Shown piece after piece: positions 25,334 through 37,052 of a stretch of 64,000 nucleotides of DNA; position 1 is the stretch's first letter; each line of letters starts with the position of its first letter. Position numbers and translations under genes: made by a program. Origin of the DNA: an uncultured Rhodospirillales bacterium. GTDB lineage: Bacteria > Pseudomonadota > Alphaproteobacteria > Acetobacterales > Acetobacteraceae. The stretch spans positions 27,935-91,934 of the forward strand of contig CAIMSN010000103.1 of the NCBI GenBank assembly GCA_903844135.1, given 5' to 3'. The notes under the pieces are model-generated. The model saw nothing but the letters and a program-made list of their open reading frames with translations, did no database searches and was not told where the DNA came from.

Positions 25334-26524
25334 ATGGGAACAGCGCCACGCCTTCCGACCCTGACCATCCTGGAGCGACTGGTCGCGTTCGACACCACGA
25401 GCAGCCGATCCAACCTGGCCCTGATCGACTGGATCGAGACCTACCTCGCCGCGCACGACGTCGCCTGCCGACGCACCACCGACGCGACCGGAACCAAGGC
25501 CAACCTGCACGCCATCATCGGGCCGCACCGGGACGGCGGCCTGGCGCTGTCCGGGCACGTCGATACCGTGCCGGTCGACGGCCAGGCCTGGACCACCGAC
25601 CCGTTCGCGCTGCACGTTGCCGATGGCCGCGCCACCGCGCGCGGCGCCTGCGACATGAAGGGCTTCGTCGCCTCCGCGCTCGCCGCCGTTCCCGAACTGA
25701 TGGCGATGGACCTGCAGCGTCCGGTGCATCTCTTCATCAGCTACAACGAGGAGGTTGATTGCGAAGGCGCGCACGTGCTGGTGCGGGACCTGGCGCAAGG
25801 CGGGCTGAAGCCCAGCCTGTGCGTGGTCGGCGAGCCGTCGATGATGAAGCCGATCACCGCCCACAAGGGCCGGCTGTCGGTGCGCGGCACCGTGCGCGGT
25901 CTCGCCGGCCATTCCAGCCAGCCGGCGAAAGGCGTCAACGCCGTGCATGCCGCGTCCGAGGCGATCGCCCATATCGCCGCGCTGTCGCGCCGCTTCGCCG
26001 CGCACGGCCGACGCGAGCCGGGTTTCGAGCCGGAACACACCACCATCCATGTCGGCCTGGTCGAAGGCGGCGCGATCCTCAACATCATCCCCGAACATGC
26101 CAGCTTCGAGATGGAATGGCGCACCGTCCCCGGCGACGACGCACGCCTCGAGCTCGACCGTCTGCGCGCCCATCTGCGCGACACCACCGAGCGCTGGATG
26201 CACGCCGTCGATCCGTCCACCTCCATCCAGCTCGAACCGATCAGCACCCTGCCACCGCTCTCGCTCGATCCCGCGCATCCCCTGGTCGGGCTGGTCAAGC
26301 AGGCCAGCGGGTCCAACGACGACGGCAAGGTCAGCTACGGCACCGAGGCCGGCATCTACCAGAATGCCGGCATCGCCAGCATCGTCTGCGGTCCCGGCGA
26401 CATCGCGCAGGCGCACAAGCCGGACGAATGGATCGCGCTCGACCAGTTGGCCGCCTGCGATCAGTTCATCCGCCGGCTCGCCCAGACCCTGACGCGACCG
26501 CTCGCCAGACCCGTTCCGGCCTGA
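25334..26524 (+). CDS. argE: Acetylornithine deacetylase (M20 family)
   Basis: A 396-residue zinc amidohydrolase removing acetate from N-acetylornithine in arginine synthesis. Metal-site residues are in LALSGHVDTVPVDG (His, catalytic Asp), ARGACDMKGF (bridging Asp), SYNEEVDCEGAHVL (catalytic and ligand Glu), VVGEPSMM, and a final His region in GDIAQAHKPDEWI. The dimerisation lid starts at HKGRLSVRGTVRGLAGHSSQPAKG. The gene shares a unit with the M14-family amidohydrolase that begins 10 bases later. Confidence 0.92.
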   Translation: MGTAPRLPTLTILERLVAFDTTSSRSNLALIDWIETYLAAHDVACRRTTDATGTKANLHAIIGPHRDGGLALSGHVDTVPVDGQAWTTDPFALHVADGRATARGACDMKGFVASALAAVPELMAMDLQRPVHLFISYNEEVDCEGAHVLVRDLAQGGLKPSLCVVGEPSMMKPITAHKGRLSVRGTVRGLAGHSSQPAKGVNAVHAASEAIAHIAALSRRFAAHGRREPGFEPEHTTIHVGLVEGGAILNIIPEHASFEMEWRTVPGDDARLELDRLRAHLRDTTERWMHAVDPSTSIQLEPISTLPPLSLDPAHPLVGLVKQASGSNDDGKVSYGTEAGIYQNAGIASIVCGPGDIAQAHKPDEWIALDQLAACDQFIRRLAQTLTRPLARPVPA

Positions 26525-26534
26525 GGCCACACGC

Positions 26535-27560
26535 TTGATCGACCTGCCCGCCGAGCCGACGCACGAGGAAGACGGGGAACCGGCGCTCCAGGCGCTGCCC
26601 GGCCTGCCGAACACGGTCCGGCCGCTCCGCTTCGACGTCCGCCTGCTGCCGCCGGACCTCGCCGATTGGCGCGGCGGCAATACCGGCCTGCCCGGCATCA
26701 TGCAGTTCCGCTCCGGCACGCCCGGTCCGCATGTCGCGGTCACCGCGCTGATGCACGGCAACGAGATCGCCGGCGCGATCGTGCTCGACGCCCTGCTGCG
26801 CGACCGGTTCCGGCCGATCCGCGGCACCCTCACGCTCGGCTTCCTCAATCTCGCCGCCTTCGACCGGTTCGATGCCGCGGAGCCGACCGCGTCGCGCTTC
26901 GTCGACGAGGACATGAACCGCGTCTGGGATCCGGCGATCCTCGACGGCAACCGCGAGACCACGGAGCTGGATCGCGCGCGGGCGCTGCGTCCGCTGCTCG
27001 ATTCGGTGGACATCCTGCTCGACCTGCACTCGATGCTGTGGCCGTCCGAGCCGTTGATCCTGAGCGGCCCGACCGCCAAGGGCCGCCGCCTGGCCGCCAC
27101 GCTCGGCACCCCGCCGACCGTGGTGGCCGACCATGGCCACCAGAGCGGACCACGCCTGATCGATTATGGCCGGTTCGCTGACCCGGCCGCCGCCCCGGTC
27201 GCCTGCCTGGTCGAGGCCGGCCCGCACTGGGAGGCGGAGACGGTCGACACCGCGCGCATCGCCGTCCAGTCGCTGCTCCGCACCACAGGTATGATCGACC
27301 ACGCGCCGCTGCCCGGCCCGGTGCCGCGCATCCGGTCCGCCAGCGTGACCCAGGTGATCACCGCCACCACCGCCAGCTTCGCCTTCGTGCGCGCCTTCCG
27401 CGGCGGCGACGTGATCCGCAAGCGCGGCACGCTGATCGCCCATGATGGCGGCATCGAAATCCGCACCCCGCACGACGACTGCCTGCTGGTGATGCCGAGC
27501 CTGCGCCCGAGCCGGGGGCACACCGCCGTCAGACTCGCCCAACTCCTGGACCATTCGTAA
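26535..27560 (+). CDS. Succinylglutamate desuccinylase/aspartoacylase family protein (M14-like)
   Basis: A 341-residue zinc carboxypeptidase-fold protein. Zinc ligands are visible as His and Glu in TALMHGNEIAGAIV and as His in ILLDLHSMLW. FVDEDMNRVWDP is the arginine-loop segment typical of the AstE/AspA group, and VACLVEAGPHWE carries the catalytic Glu. Start is a TTG at 26535. The N-terminal 50 residues are variable. Position behind argE suggests hydrolysis of an N-acyl amino acid, but the substrate cannot be read from sequence. Confidence 0.8.
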   Translation: MIDLPAEPTHEEDGEPALQALPGLPNTVRPLRFDVRLLPPDLADWRGGNTGLPGIMQFRSGTPGPHVAVTALMHGNEIAGAIVLDALLRDRFRPIRGTLTLGFLNLAAFDRFDAAEPTASRFVDEDMNRVWDPAILDGNRETTELDRARALRPLLDSVDILLDLHSMLWPSEPLILSGPTAKGRRLAATLGTPPTVVADHGHQSGPRLIDYGRFADPAAAPVACLVEAGPHWEAETVDTARIAVQSLLRTTGMIDHAPLPGPVPRIRSASVTQVITATTASFAFVRAFRGGDVIRKRGTLIAHDGGIEIRTPHDDCLLVMPSLRPSRGHTAVRLAQLLDHS

Positions 27561-27663
27561 ACGCGCCCTGGCGGTCATCCGCGGGACACGTTTCCGAACG
27601 GTCCAGCGCTGATCTGCGTCGACCATCAGGACCATCCCGCGAATTCTTGCTTCGCAAGGCCGC

Positions 27664-28695
27664 TCAGGACTCTTTGTCTCTCACGACGCCCCTGCCCGCC
27701 CAGACTCCCGCCAGCAACGATCCCGACAGATTGTGCCAGACCGAGAACAACGCCGCCGGCAGCGCCGCGACCGGGCCGATATACGCACGCGCCAGCGCCG
27801 CCGCGAGCCCGGAATTCTGCATGCCGACCTCCAGCGCCAGCGTCCGGCACACCGCCTCGTCGAAGCCCAGCAGCCGGCCGCCCCAGTAGCCGCCGAGCAG
27901 GCCGATCGCGTTGTGCAGCACCACCGCCAGCAGCAGGGCCGGCCCCACGACCGCCATGCCGGCCTTGGCGCCGGCCACCACCACACCGATGATGAGCAGC
28001 ACCGCGGCGATCGACACCAGCGGCAGCACCGGTGCCACGCGCCTGACCACGCCGCCGGCCAGCGCGTTCACCGCCACCCCCAGCAGCACCGGCACGGCGA
28101 CGACTTCGACGATGCTGACCAGCATCGCCCACCCATGCACCGCCACCGCGGCGGACACGTAGAACCGCGTCAGCAGCGGCGTCGCCACCACGCCCACCAG
28201 CGTCGACAGCGCCCCGATGCTCACCGAAAGCGCAACGTCCCCGTTCGACAGGAACACCATCAGAGTCGATGCCGTCCCGCTCGCGACGCTGCCTACCAGG
28301 ATCAGGCCCGCCGCCAGCTCGGGCGGCAGACCCAGCGCCCGCCCGATCGCCCAGGCCGCCGCCGGCATGATCAGGTAATGCAATCCGACCCCGGCCAGCA
28401 CCGGCGCCGGCCGGCGCGCGATCCTGCGAAAATCCTCGACACCGAGCGTGACCCCCATCGCGAACATCACCACCGCCAGCAGCGGCGTCACCAGCGGCCC
28501 CAGCGGCCGGAACCAGCCCGGTTGCGACACGGCGAAGACGGAGATGAGCACGGCCCAGATCGGGAACAGGCGAGTGACGAGGGTCAAGGCCAAGACTTTC
28601 GCTATCCAGCCCCCCTCCTGACGCCGGCCGGGCCGCGCGGCAAGAACCCCGCCCAGCCCTGCCTGGCTTGCATCCCAGCCTCCATCGCGGAACAA
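27664..28695 (-). CDS. Bile acid:sodium symporter family (BASS) transporter
   Basis: An integral membrane protein of about 310 to 343 residues with nine to ten hydrophobic helices. Family segments are FAMGVTLGVEDFRRI (after the second helix), ILVGSVASGTASTLMVFLSNGDVALSV (the sodium-site crossover) and LEVGMQNSGLAAALARAY (second crossover). These import organic acids or keto acids with sodium. The start is uncertain: the ATG at 28695 adds about 30 hydrophilic residues, and TTG codons at 28593 and 28587 just before the first helix are alternatives. It diverges from the amino acid permease gene. Confidence 0.85.
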   Translation of the reverse strand: MFRDGGWDASQAGLGGVLAARPGRRQEGGWIAKVLALTLVTRLFPIWAVLISVFAVSQPGWFRPLGPLVTPLLAVVMFAMGVTLGVEDFRRIARRPAPVLAGVGLHYLIMPAAAWAIGRALGLPPELAAGLILVGSVASGTASTLMVFLSNGDVALSVSIGALSTLVGVVATPLLTRFYVSAAVAVHGWAMLVSIVEVVAVPVLLGVAVNALAGGVVRRVAPVLPLVSIAAVLLIIGVVVAGAKAGMAVVGPALLLAVVLHNAIGLLGGYWGGRLLGFDEAVCRTLALEVGMQNSGLAAALARAYIGPVAALPAALFSVWHNLSGSLLAGVWAGRGVVRDKES

Positions 28696-28736
28696 CCCTG
28701 CTAGAGCATCGCACGCCCCGAGGAGCCTCGCCCGCC

Positions 28737-31215
<2,479 letters not shown>

Positions 31216-31217
31216 CG

Positions 31218-33524
31218 TTGCGCGCCGTCCGCAAGGTCGGCATGCGGATCATCCTGCTGGCGCTGCTCGCGATCGGGCTGCTGCTGGCGGCGATCCTGGC
31301 CTGCCTGATCGCCACGCTGCCGCCATCCGGCCGCACCCTGCATCTCGCCGGGCTGCATCGCCCGGTCACGGTGCTGTTCGACGACAAAGGCGTGCCGCGG
31401 ATCCAGGCCGGCGACCTGCAGGATGCCGCCGTCGCCACCGGCTACGTGCATGCACGCGACCGGATGATGCAGATGGAGCTGATGCGGCGGCTTGGTTCCG
31501 GCCGCGTCTCAGAGCTCGCCGGACCCGCCGGCCTGGCCACCGACCGCATGATGCGCACGCTCGGCCTGCGCCATCTCGCGGAGGCCAGCTACGCGACCCT
31601 GCCGCCGGATACGCGCGCGCTGCTCGACGCCTATGTCCGCGGCGTCAACCTGGCGATCGCCGATCGCGGCCGCTTCATCGCCCCCGAATTCCTGCTGTTC
31701 GGCCCGCCGGCCCCCTGGACCGCTCCGGACAGCCTGCTCTGGGGCCGGCTGATGGGGCTGAGCCTGTCCGGGAACTGGCGCACCGAACTCGACCGGCTCG
31801 CCGCGTCGGGCAAGGTCGATCCCGCACGCCTGCTGCAGGCGTTTCCCACCCATGCCGACACCCCGCCGCCGGACCAGGCCGCGCTGCCAGGCCTGGCAGC
31901 GCGCATCGCCGCCGCCCTGCCGCGCTTCCCGGCGCCGTTCACCCAGCCGGACGAAGCCTCGGACGAATGGGCGGTCGACGGACGCCACAGCGCCACCGGC
32001 GCGCCGCTGCTGGCCGGCGACCCGCATCTCGCCTTCGGGTTTCCGGCGCTCTGGTATCTGCTGCGCATCGACGTCCCCGGCCTGTCGCTCACCGGCGCGA
32101 CGGCGCCGGGCGTGCCGTTCCTGGTGATCGGACAGAACGGCCATGTCGCCTGGACCTTCACCAGCAATTCCGCCGACACCCAGGACCTGTTCGTCGAGAC
32201 CGTGCTGCCGGACGGGCGCTATGCCAGCCCCGATGGTCCCGTCGCCTTCGAGACCCGCACCGAGACCATCCATGTGCGAGGCGCGCCGGACGTGACGCTC
32301 GCCATCCGCACGTCGCGGCACGGCCCGGTGATCAGCGACGCGCTGCCTGGCGCCGGGACCGGACCGGTGCTCGCCCTCTCGGCGGAGAATCTCCGTCCGG
32401 ACGACGCCGCCCCCGGCCTCGCCGCGCTCGATCGCGCCACCGATCTCGCACAGGCCGGCCTGGCCGCGCCGCTGATCTCGAGCCCGGTGCAGAACCTGCT
32501 GGTGGCCGACCGCACCGGCATCGCGCAATACACCACCGGCCACGTCCCGGTGCGAAGGTCCGGCGACGGCAGCTTTCCGGCCGACGGCGCATCCGGCGCC
32601 TCGGACTGGATCGGCGAGGCCAGCGGCGCCGCCCTGCCGCACATCGTCGCCCCGGCCAGCGGCCAGATCCTGAACGGCAACGAACGCACCGCGCCGCCGG
32701 ACTTCCCGGTGTTCCTCGGCCGCGACTGGCCGGCACCCTGGCGCGCCGCGAGGATCCGCGCCCTGCTCGCAGCGAGCCGGACCCAGACGCTCGACCGCTT
32801 CGGCCAGATGCAGAACGACGTCACCAGCGCCTATGCCGCCCATCTGCTGCCGCTGCTGCTCGCCCGCGCGCCGCGCCCGACCGGCGCCGCCGCCACGGCG
32901 CTCGCCACCCTGCGGGGCTGGCACGGCGCGATGGACAAGGCGCTGCCGCAGCCGCTGATCTTCAACGCGTGGGTGCAGCGCTTCGTCGTCGACGCCGAGG
33001 ATCGCGATCCCGGCGCGCGCGCCGACAGCGGCTGGGAGGAGATGGCCGACCTGCTGCTCTCGCCCGAAGGCGCCGCGCGGTGCGGCGGCGACTGCGCGCC
33101 TCTGCTCGCCAGGGCGCTCGACGAGTCGGTGGCAGCGCTCGCGCGGCTCCAGGGCGACGACCCCGCGCGCTGGAGATGGGGCGCCGCGCATGTCGCCGTG
33201 TTCGACAATCCGCTGCTGCGGGCGGTGCCACTGGTCGGCCGGCTGGCCCGGGACCAGATCGCCATCGGCGGCGACGACACCACCCTGCTGCGCGGCGGCA
33301 ATGGCACTCCGGGAGATTTCGAATCCAGGCACGGCGCGGCCTATCGCGGCCTCTACGATCTCGCCGACCCCGACCGGAGCCGGTTCGTCGTCACCCCCGG
33401 ACAGTCCGGCAACTGGCTCTCGCCGGCCGCATGGAATTTAATGCACGATTGGGCGTGGGGCTCTAGCATGACGATCGGTCGCGCGCCCGACGCCGTGGCC
33501 GCGACTCTCTCCCTTTTGCCCTAG
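31218..33524 (+). CDS. Penicillin acylase family protein (Ntn hydrolase, S45)
   Basis: A precursor of about 768 residues. It has a hydrophobic anchor or uncleaved signal (MRIILLALLAIGLLLAAILACLIA from residue 9). The alpha-chain follows with TGYVHARDRMMQMELMRR and GRVSELAG, typical of the family. Autocleavage would occur before Ser248 in EASDEWAVDGRHSATG, giving a Ser-initiated beta-chain. The family usually has Gly-Ser-Asn there, so Ala-Ser-Asp is a variant. Later motifs include GAPLLAGDPHLAF and GQSGNWLSPAAWN. Family members hydrolyse penicillins, acyl-homoserine lactones or other N-acyl amides in the periplasm. Start TTG 31218 or ATG 31242. Confidence 0.85.
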   Translation: MRAVRKVGMRIILLALLAIGLLLAAILACLIATLPPSGRTLHLAGLHRPVTVLFDDKGVPRIQAGDLQDAAVATGYVHARDRMMQMELMRRLGSGRVSELAGPAGLATDRMMRTLGLRHLAEASYATLPPDTRALLDAYVRGVNLAIADRGRFIAPEFLLFGPPAPWTAPDSLLWGRLMGLSLSGNWRTELDRLAASGKVDPARLLQAFPTHADTPPPDQAALPGLAARIAAALPRFPAPFTQPDEASDEWAVDGRHSATGAPLLAGDPHLAFGFPALWYLLRIDVPGLSLTGATAPGVPFLVIGQNGHVAWTFTSNSADTQDLFVETVLPDGRYASPDGPVAFETRTETIHVRGAPDVTLAIRTSRHGPVISDALPGAGTGPVLALSAENLRPDDAAPGLAALDRATDLAQAGLAAPLISSPVQNLLVADRTGIAQYTTGHVPVRRSGDGSFPADGASGASDWIGEASGAALPHIVAPASGQILNGNERTAPPDFPVFLGRDWPAPWRAARIRALLAASRTQTLDRFGQMQNDVTSAYAAHLLPLLLARAPRPTGAAATALATLRGWHGAMDKALPQPLIFNAWVQRFVVDAEDRDPGARADSGWEEMADLLLSPEGAARCGGDCAPLLARALDESVAALARLQGDDPARWRWGAAHVAVFDNPLLRAVPLVGRLARDQIAIGGDDTTLLRGGNGTPGDFESRHGAAYRGLYDLADPDRSRFVVTPGQSGNWLSPAAWNLMHDWAWGSSMTIGRAPDAVAATLSLLP

Positions 33525-33580
33525 ACTGATTGCGCCGACATCACGGCGGACCATCGACCAGGAGACCGGATCCGGACTGC

Positions 33581-34306
33581 ATGACCTACAATCCGCCCAA
33601 ACGGCCGCAATTCTTCTACACCACGGCGCCGCTCCCGTGCCCCTACGTGGCAGGCCGGATCGAGCGCAAGGTGGTGACCGAGATCAGCGGTCCCGAAGCC
33701 GAGTCGCTCCACGACAGGCTGTCGCGGGCCGGATTCCGGCGCAGCCACAACATCGCCTACGCGCCGGTCTGCCCGGCCTGCAACGCCTGCGTACCGATCC
33801 GCATTCCGGTCGCCCGCTTCCAGCCCGGCCGCACCCTGCGACGCATCCGCACCCGCAACGCCCTGGTCGAAGGGTTCGAAGTGCCCGCCCGCGCCACCGC
33901 CGAGCAATATGCGCTGTTCAAGCGCTATCAGCAGGCGCGTCATGGCGAAGGCGACATGGCGGCGATGAGCTTCTACGACTACCGGGCGATGATCGAGGAC
34001 ACGCCGATCGAGACCGTGCTGGTCGAATTCCGCGACCCGGAGGATGAGCTGGTGGGCGTCTGCCTGACCGACCGGCTCGGCGACGGGCTGTCCGCCGTCT
34101 ACAGTTTCTTCGCACCCGAACATGCCGACCGTTCGCTCGGCAGCTTCGCGATCCTGTGGCTGATCGACCGCTGCCTCGCATTGGGCCTGCCGCACGTCTA
34201 TCTCGGCTATTGGGTCGCCGACAGCCGCAAGATGGCCTACAAGGCGCGCTTCCGTCCGAGCGAGATCCTGTCCCAGGGCGCCTGGCGCGAGCTGCCTCCA
34301 GACTGA
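33581..34306 (+). CDS. bpt: Aspartate/glutamate leucyltransferase (N-end rule)
   Basis: A 241-residue aminoacyl-tRNA-protein transferase of the ATE1/Bpt family, which adds Leu to N-terminal Asp or Glu of proteins and sends them to ClpS/ClpAP. Visible are the N-terminal segment PCPYVAGRIERKVVTEI, the Cys cluster CPACNACVPIRIPV, the SFYDYRAMIEDTP loop, and the GNAT-like core SAVYSFFAPEHADRSLG followed by YLGYWVADSRKMAYKARF. The ATG at 33581 gives the family length. An in-frame ATG at 33530 would add a non-conserved leader. Confidence 0.93.
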   Translation: MTYNPPKRPQFFYTTAPLPCPYVAGRIERKVVTEISGPEAESLHDRLSRAGFRRSHNIAYAPVCPACNACVPIRIPVARFQPGRTLRRIRTRNALVEGFEVPARATAEQYALFKRYQQARHGEGDMAAMSFYDYRAMIEDTPIETVLVEFRDPEDELVGVCLTDRLGDGLSAVYSFFAPEHADRSLGSFAILWLIDRCLALGLPHVYLGYWVADSRKMAYKARFRPSEILSQGAWRELPPD

Positions 34307-34307
34307 C

Positions 34308-34664
34308 CTATTCGTCCAGATACCGCCCGGTCACCGCGCCATCCAGGCGGCGCAGCCTGGCCCCTCGCACGATGTCCGGATTCATCAGCCGGGCATTGAC
34401 TCCCATCCGGTCGACAGATCCGTCCACCGCCGACCAGTGCGTCACGCAGCCGCAGGCGCGGCAGCGATGGAACCGGATCGCTCGGTCATCCCAAAGATAC
34501 AGATCGGTCTCGCCCGCCCGCGCGAACCTCACCTGTCGTGGCCGGTAATAGGCCCACAGCACGCCGTAGCGCCGGCAGATCGAGCAGTTGCAGTCGGTGA
34601 TCTCGACCGGTGCCGCGTCGATTTCCAGAACGAACGCGCCGCAATGGCACGAGGCCCGGATCAT
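34308..34664 (-). CDS. GFA/CENP-V family zinc protein
   Basis: A 118-residue zinc protein of the glutathione-dependent formaldehyde-activating (GFA) fold. The zinc cysteines are in RASCHCGAFVLEI, ITDCNCSICRRYG and FHRCRACGCVTHW. Members bind zinc and sometimes glutathione S-adducts, and the reaction of most is unknown. The gene ends one base from the convergent bpt stop and starts four bases after the parC stop, so it is probably cotranscribed with parC. Confidence 0.88.
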   Translation of the reverse strand: MIRASCHCGAFVLEIDAAPVEITDCNCSICRRYGVLWAYYRPRQVRFARAGETDLYLWDDRAIRFHRCRACGCVTHWSAVDGSVDRMGVNARLMNPDIVRGARLRRLDGAVTGRYLDE

Positions 34665-34668
34665 CCCG

Positions 34669-36882
34669 CTATCCCTGCGGCAGCCAGCGCGGCGCCAGCT
34701 TGCCCGCCTCGCCCCGCGACCCGGTGAACGACAGCAAGTCCGACGCCGGGCGCGGCTTCGCACCCTCCTGCCACACCAGCCCGGACGCGGACTCGAACAC
34801 CCGCACCGCCTTAAGCCCGCCCTCTTTGTAGCGCTGCAGCGTGGTGCCAGTGCCGCGCGCCAGCACTGCGACCTGCTCCAGCGGAAACACCAGCAGCTTG
34901 CGGTTCTCGCCCAGCACCGCCACCCGGTCGCCGATCGCCGGCACGCAGCCGACCGCCCGCTCGCCCGGCTTCAGGTTCAGCACCTGCCGCCCTGTGCGCT
35001 TTTCCGACGCCAGGTCCGCAGCCTCGATCGCCAGGCCACGCCCGTTCGAGCCGGCGACCAGGAAGCGACCGCTCTCCGGCAGCCTGAACAGGGCGATGAT
35101 CTGTCCCTCGTCGGCCAGCTCGACCATCAGCCGGATCGGCTGGCCGTCGCCGCGTCCGCGCGGCAGCTCGCCGGCCTTCAGCGTGAAGGCGCGGCCATCG
35201 CTGGCGAACAGGCAGAGCCGGTCCGCGGTGCTGCATTCGATCACGCCGAGATCGCCGCGCAGACCGTCGCCTTCCTTGAATTTCTGCGCCGCCGGGTCGA
35301 GCTGGTGGCCGCGCAGCGCCTTGATCCAGCCCTTCTGCGACAGGATGACCGAGATCGGCTCGCGCTCGATCGCGGCGATCGCGGCGATGTCGATCGGCCT
35401 GGGCGGCTCGGCCAGCGTGCTCCGGCGACGCCCCAGCGGTCCGTCGCCGAACTGCTTCGCGAGCTTGTCGAGTTCCTTGCCGATCCGCTTCCAGCGCAGC
35501 GTCTCGCTGCCGAGCAGCGCGTCCAGCGAACTGCGCTCCTCGGCCAGCGTCGCATGCTCCTTGCGGATCTCCATCTCCTCCAGGCGGCGGAGCGAGCGGA
35601 GCCGCATATTCAGCACCGAGTCCGCCTGCAGCTCGGTGAGCGAGAAGGTCCGCATCAGCGCCGGCTTCGGCTCGTCCTCCTCGCGAACGATCCTGATCAC
35701 CTCGTCGAGATTCAGATAGACCGCCAGGAAGCCGTCCAGGATCTCGAGCCGCTTGAGCACCGCCGCCAGACGGTGCGCGCTGCGTCGCCGCAGCACCTCG
35801 TGGCGATGATCCAGCCACTCCAGCAACACCTCGCGCAGACCCATCACCCGCGGCACGCGATCCGCGCCGAGAACGTTCATGTTCAGCCCGTAGCGCGTCT
35901 CGAGCTGGGTCGCGCGGAACAGCGTCTCCATCAGCACTTCCGGCTCGACGCCCCTGCTCTTCGGCTCCAGCACCAGGCGGATATCTGTCGCGCTCTCGTC
36001 GCGTATGTCGCCCAGCAGCGGCAGCTTCTTGAGCTCCATCAGCTCGGCGATCTGCTCGATCAGGCGGGATTTCTGCACCTGGTAGGGGATCTCGGTGACG
36101 ACGATCTGCCAGGTGCCGAACCGCCCCTCCTCGCGCGTCCAGCGCGCCCTGATCCGGAACCCGCCGCGACCGGTCTCGTAGGCGGCACGGATCGCCGCTC
36201 CGTCCTCGACGATCATGCCGCCGGTCGGGAAGTCCGGCCCCGGCATCACCGCCAGGAGCGAGTCGAGGTCGGTGTCGCGCTTCTTCACCAGCAGCGATGC
36301 CGCCGCGCAGACCTCGCCGGCATTGTGCGGCGGAATGCTGGTGGCCATGCCGACCGCGATCCCCGCCGCGCCGTTGGCGAGCAGGTTGGGGAAGTTCGCC
36401 GGCAACACCACCGGCTCGCTTTCCTCGCCGTCGTAGGTCGGGCGGAAATCGACCGCATCGTCCTCGATGCCGTCCAGCAACGCCTTGGCGACCTCGGTGA
36501 GCCGCGCCTCGGTGTAGCGCATGGCGGCGGCGTTATCGCCGTCGATCGAGCCGAAATTGCCCTGCCCCTCGACCAGCGGATAGCGAACCGCGAATTCCTG
36601 GGCGAGCCTGACCAGCGCCTCGTAGACCGACGCGTCGCCATGCGGGTGATACTTGCCGATCACGTCGCCGACCACGCGCGCGCATTTCTTGAAGCCCGCG
36701 GTCGGATCGAGCTTGAGCTGCTGCATCGCGTAGATCAGCCGTCGATGTACCGGCTTGAGCCCGTCGCGCACGTCCGGCAGCGACCGCGACATGATGGTCG
36801 ACATCGCGTAGGCGAGGTAACGCTCGCTCAGCGCCTCGCTCAGGCTGGTCGGCTCGATATGGCCCGTCACGTCATCCGGCAT
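34669..36882 (-). CDS. parC: DNA topoisomerase IV subunit A
   Basis: A 737-residue type IIA topoisomerase subunit. The breakage-reunion domain contains DGLKPVHRRLIYAM, RVVGDVIGKYHPHGDASVYEALVRLAQ and the catalytic Tyr in NAAAMRYTEARL. The PYLVEGQGNFGSIDGD loop is the quinolone-region neighbour. The C-terminal beta-pinwheel (from about residue 480) is shorter and less repetitive than in GyrA and lacks a GyrA box, supporting ParC. ATG at 36882 (MPDDVTGHIEP) is used. The upstream extension to 36936 is unlikely. It decatenates daughter chromosomes together with ParE, not in this window. Confidence 0.95.
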   Translation of the reverse strand: MPDDVTGHIEPTSLSEALSERYLAYAMSTIMSRSLPDVRDGLKPVHRRLIYAMQQLKLDPTAGFKKCARVVGDVIGKYHPHGDASVYEALVRLAQEFAVRYPLVEGQGNFGSIDGDNAAAMRYTEARLTEVAKALLDGIEDDAVDFRPTYDGEESEPVVLPANFPNLLANGAAGIAVGMATSIPPHNAGEVCAAASLLVKKRDTDLDSLLAVMPGPDFPTGGMIVEDGAAIRAAYETGRGGFRIRARWTREEGRFGTWQIVVTEIPYQVQKSRLIEQIAELMELKKLPLLGDIRDESATDIRLVLEPKSRGVEPEVLMETLFRATQLETRYGLNMNVLGADRVPRVMGLREVLLEWLDHRHEVLRRRSAHRLAAVLKRLEILDGFLAVYLNLDEVIRIVREEDEPKPALMRTFSLTELQADSVLNMRLRSLRRLEEMEIRKEHATLAEERSSLDALLGSETLRWKRIGKELDKLAKQFGDGPLGRRRSTLAEPPRPIDIAAIAAIEREPISVILSQKGWIKALRGHQLDPAAQKFKEGDGLRGDLGVIECSTADRLCLFASDGRAFTLKAGELPRGRGDGQPIRLMVELADEGQIIALFRLPESGRFLVAGSNGRGLAIEAADLASEKRTGRQVLNLKPGERAVGCVPAIGDRVAVLGENRKLLVFPLEQVAVLARGTGTTLQRYKEGGLKAVRVFESASGLVWQEGAKPRPASDLLSFTGSRGEAGKLAPRWLPQG

Positions 36883-37052
36883 CCACCCACTCCCCCGAGC
36901 CTGTCCGACCAGACTCCCGCCACGGCGCCCGCTCAAGTGCCCGCTCCGGCGAGAGGAACAAACAGAGAAGACGGGCCTTGTCCAGTGCCTGGCGACCTGC
37001 GACGGTCGCGACTGATCCCGGGCTCCGTCCCGCTCGCCGACAGGAGCCGATC

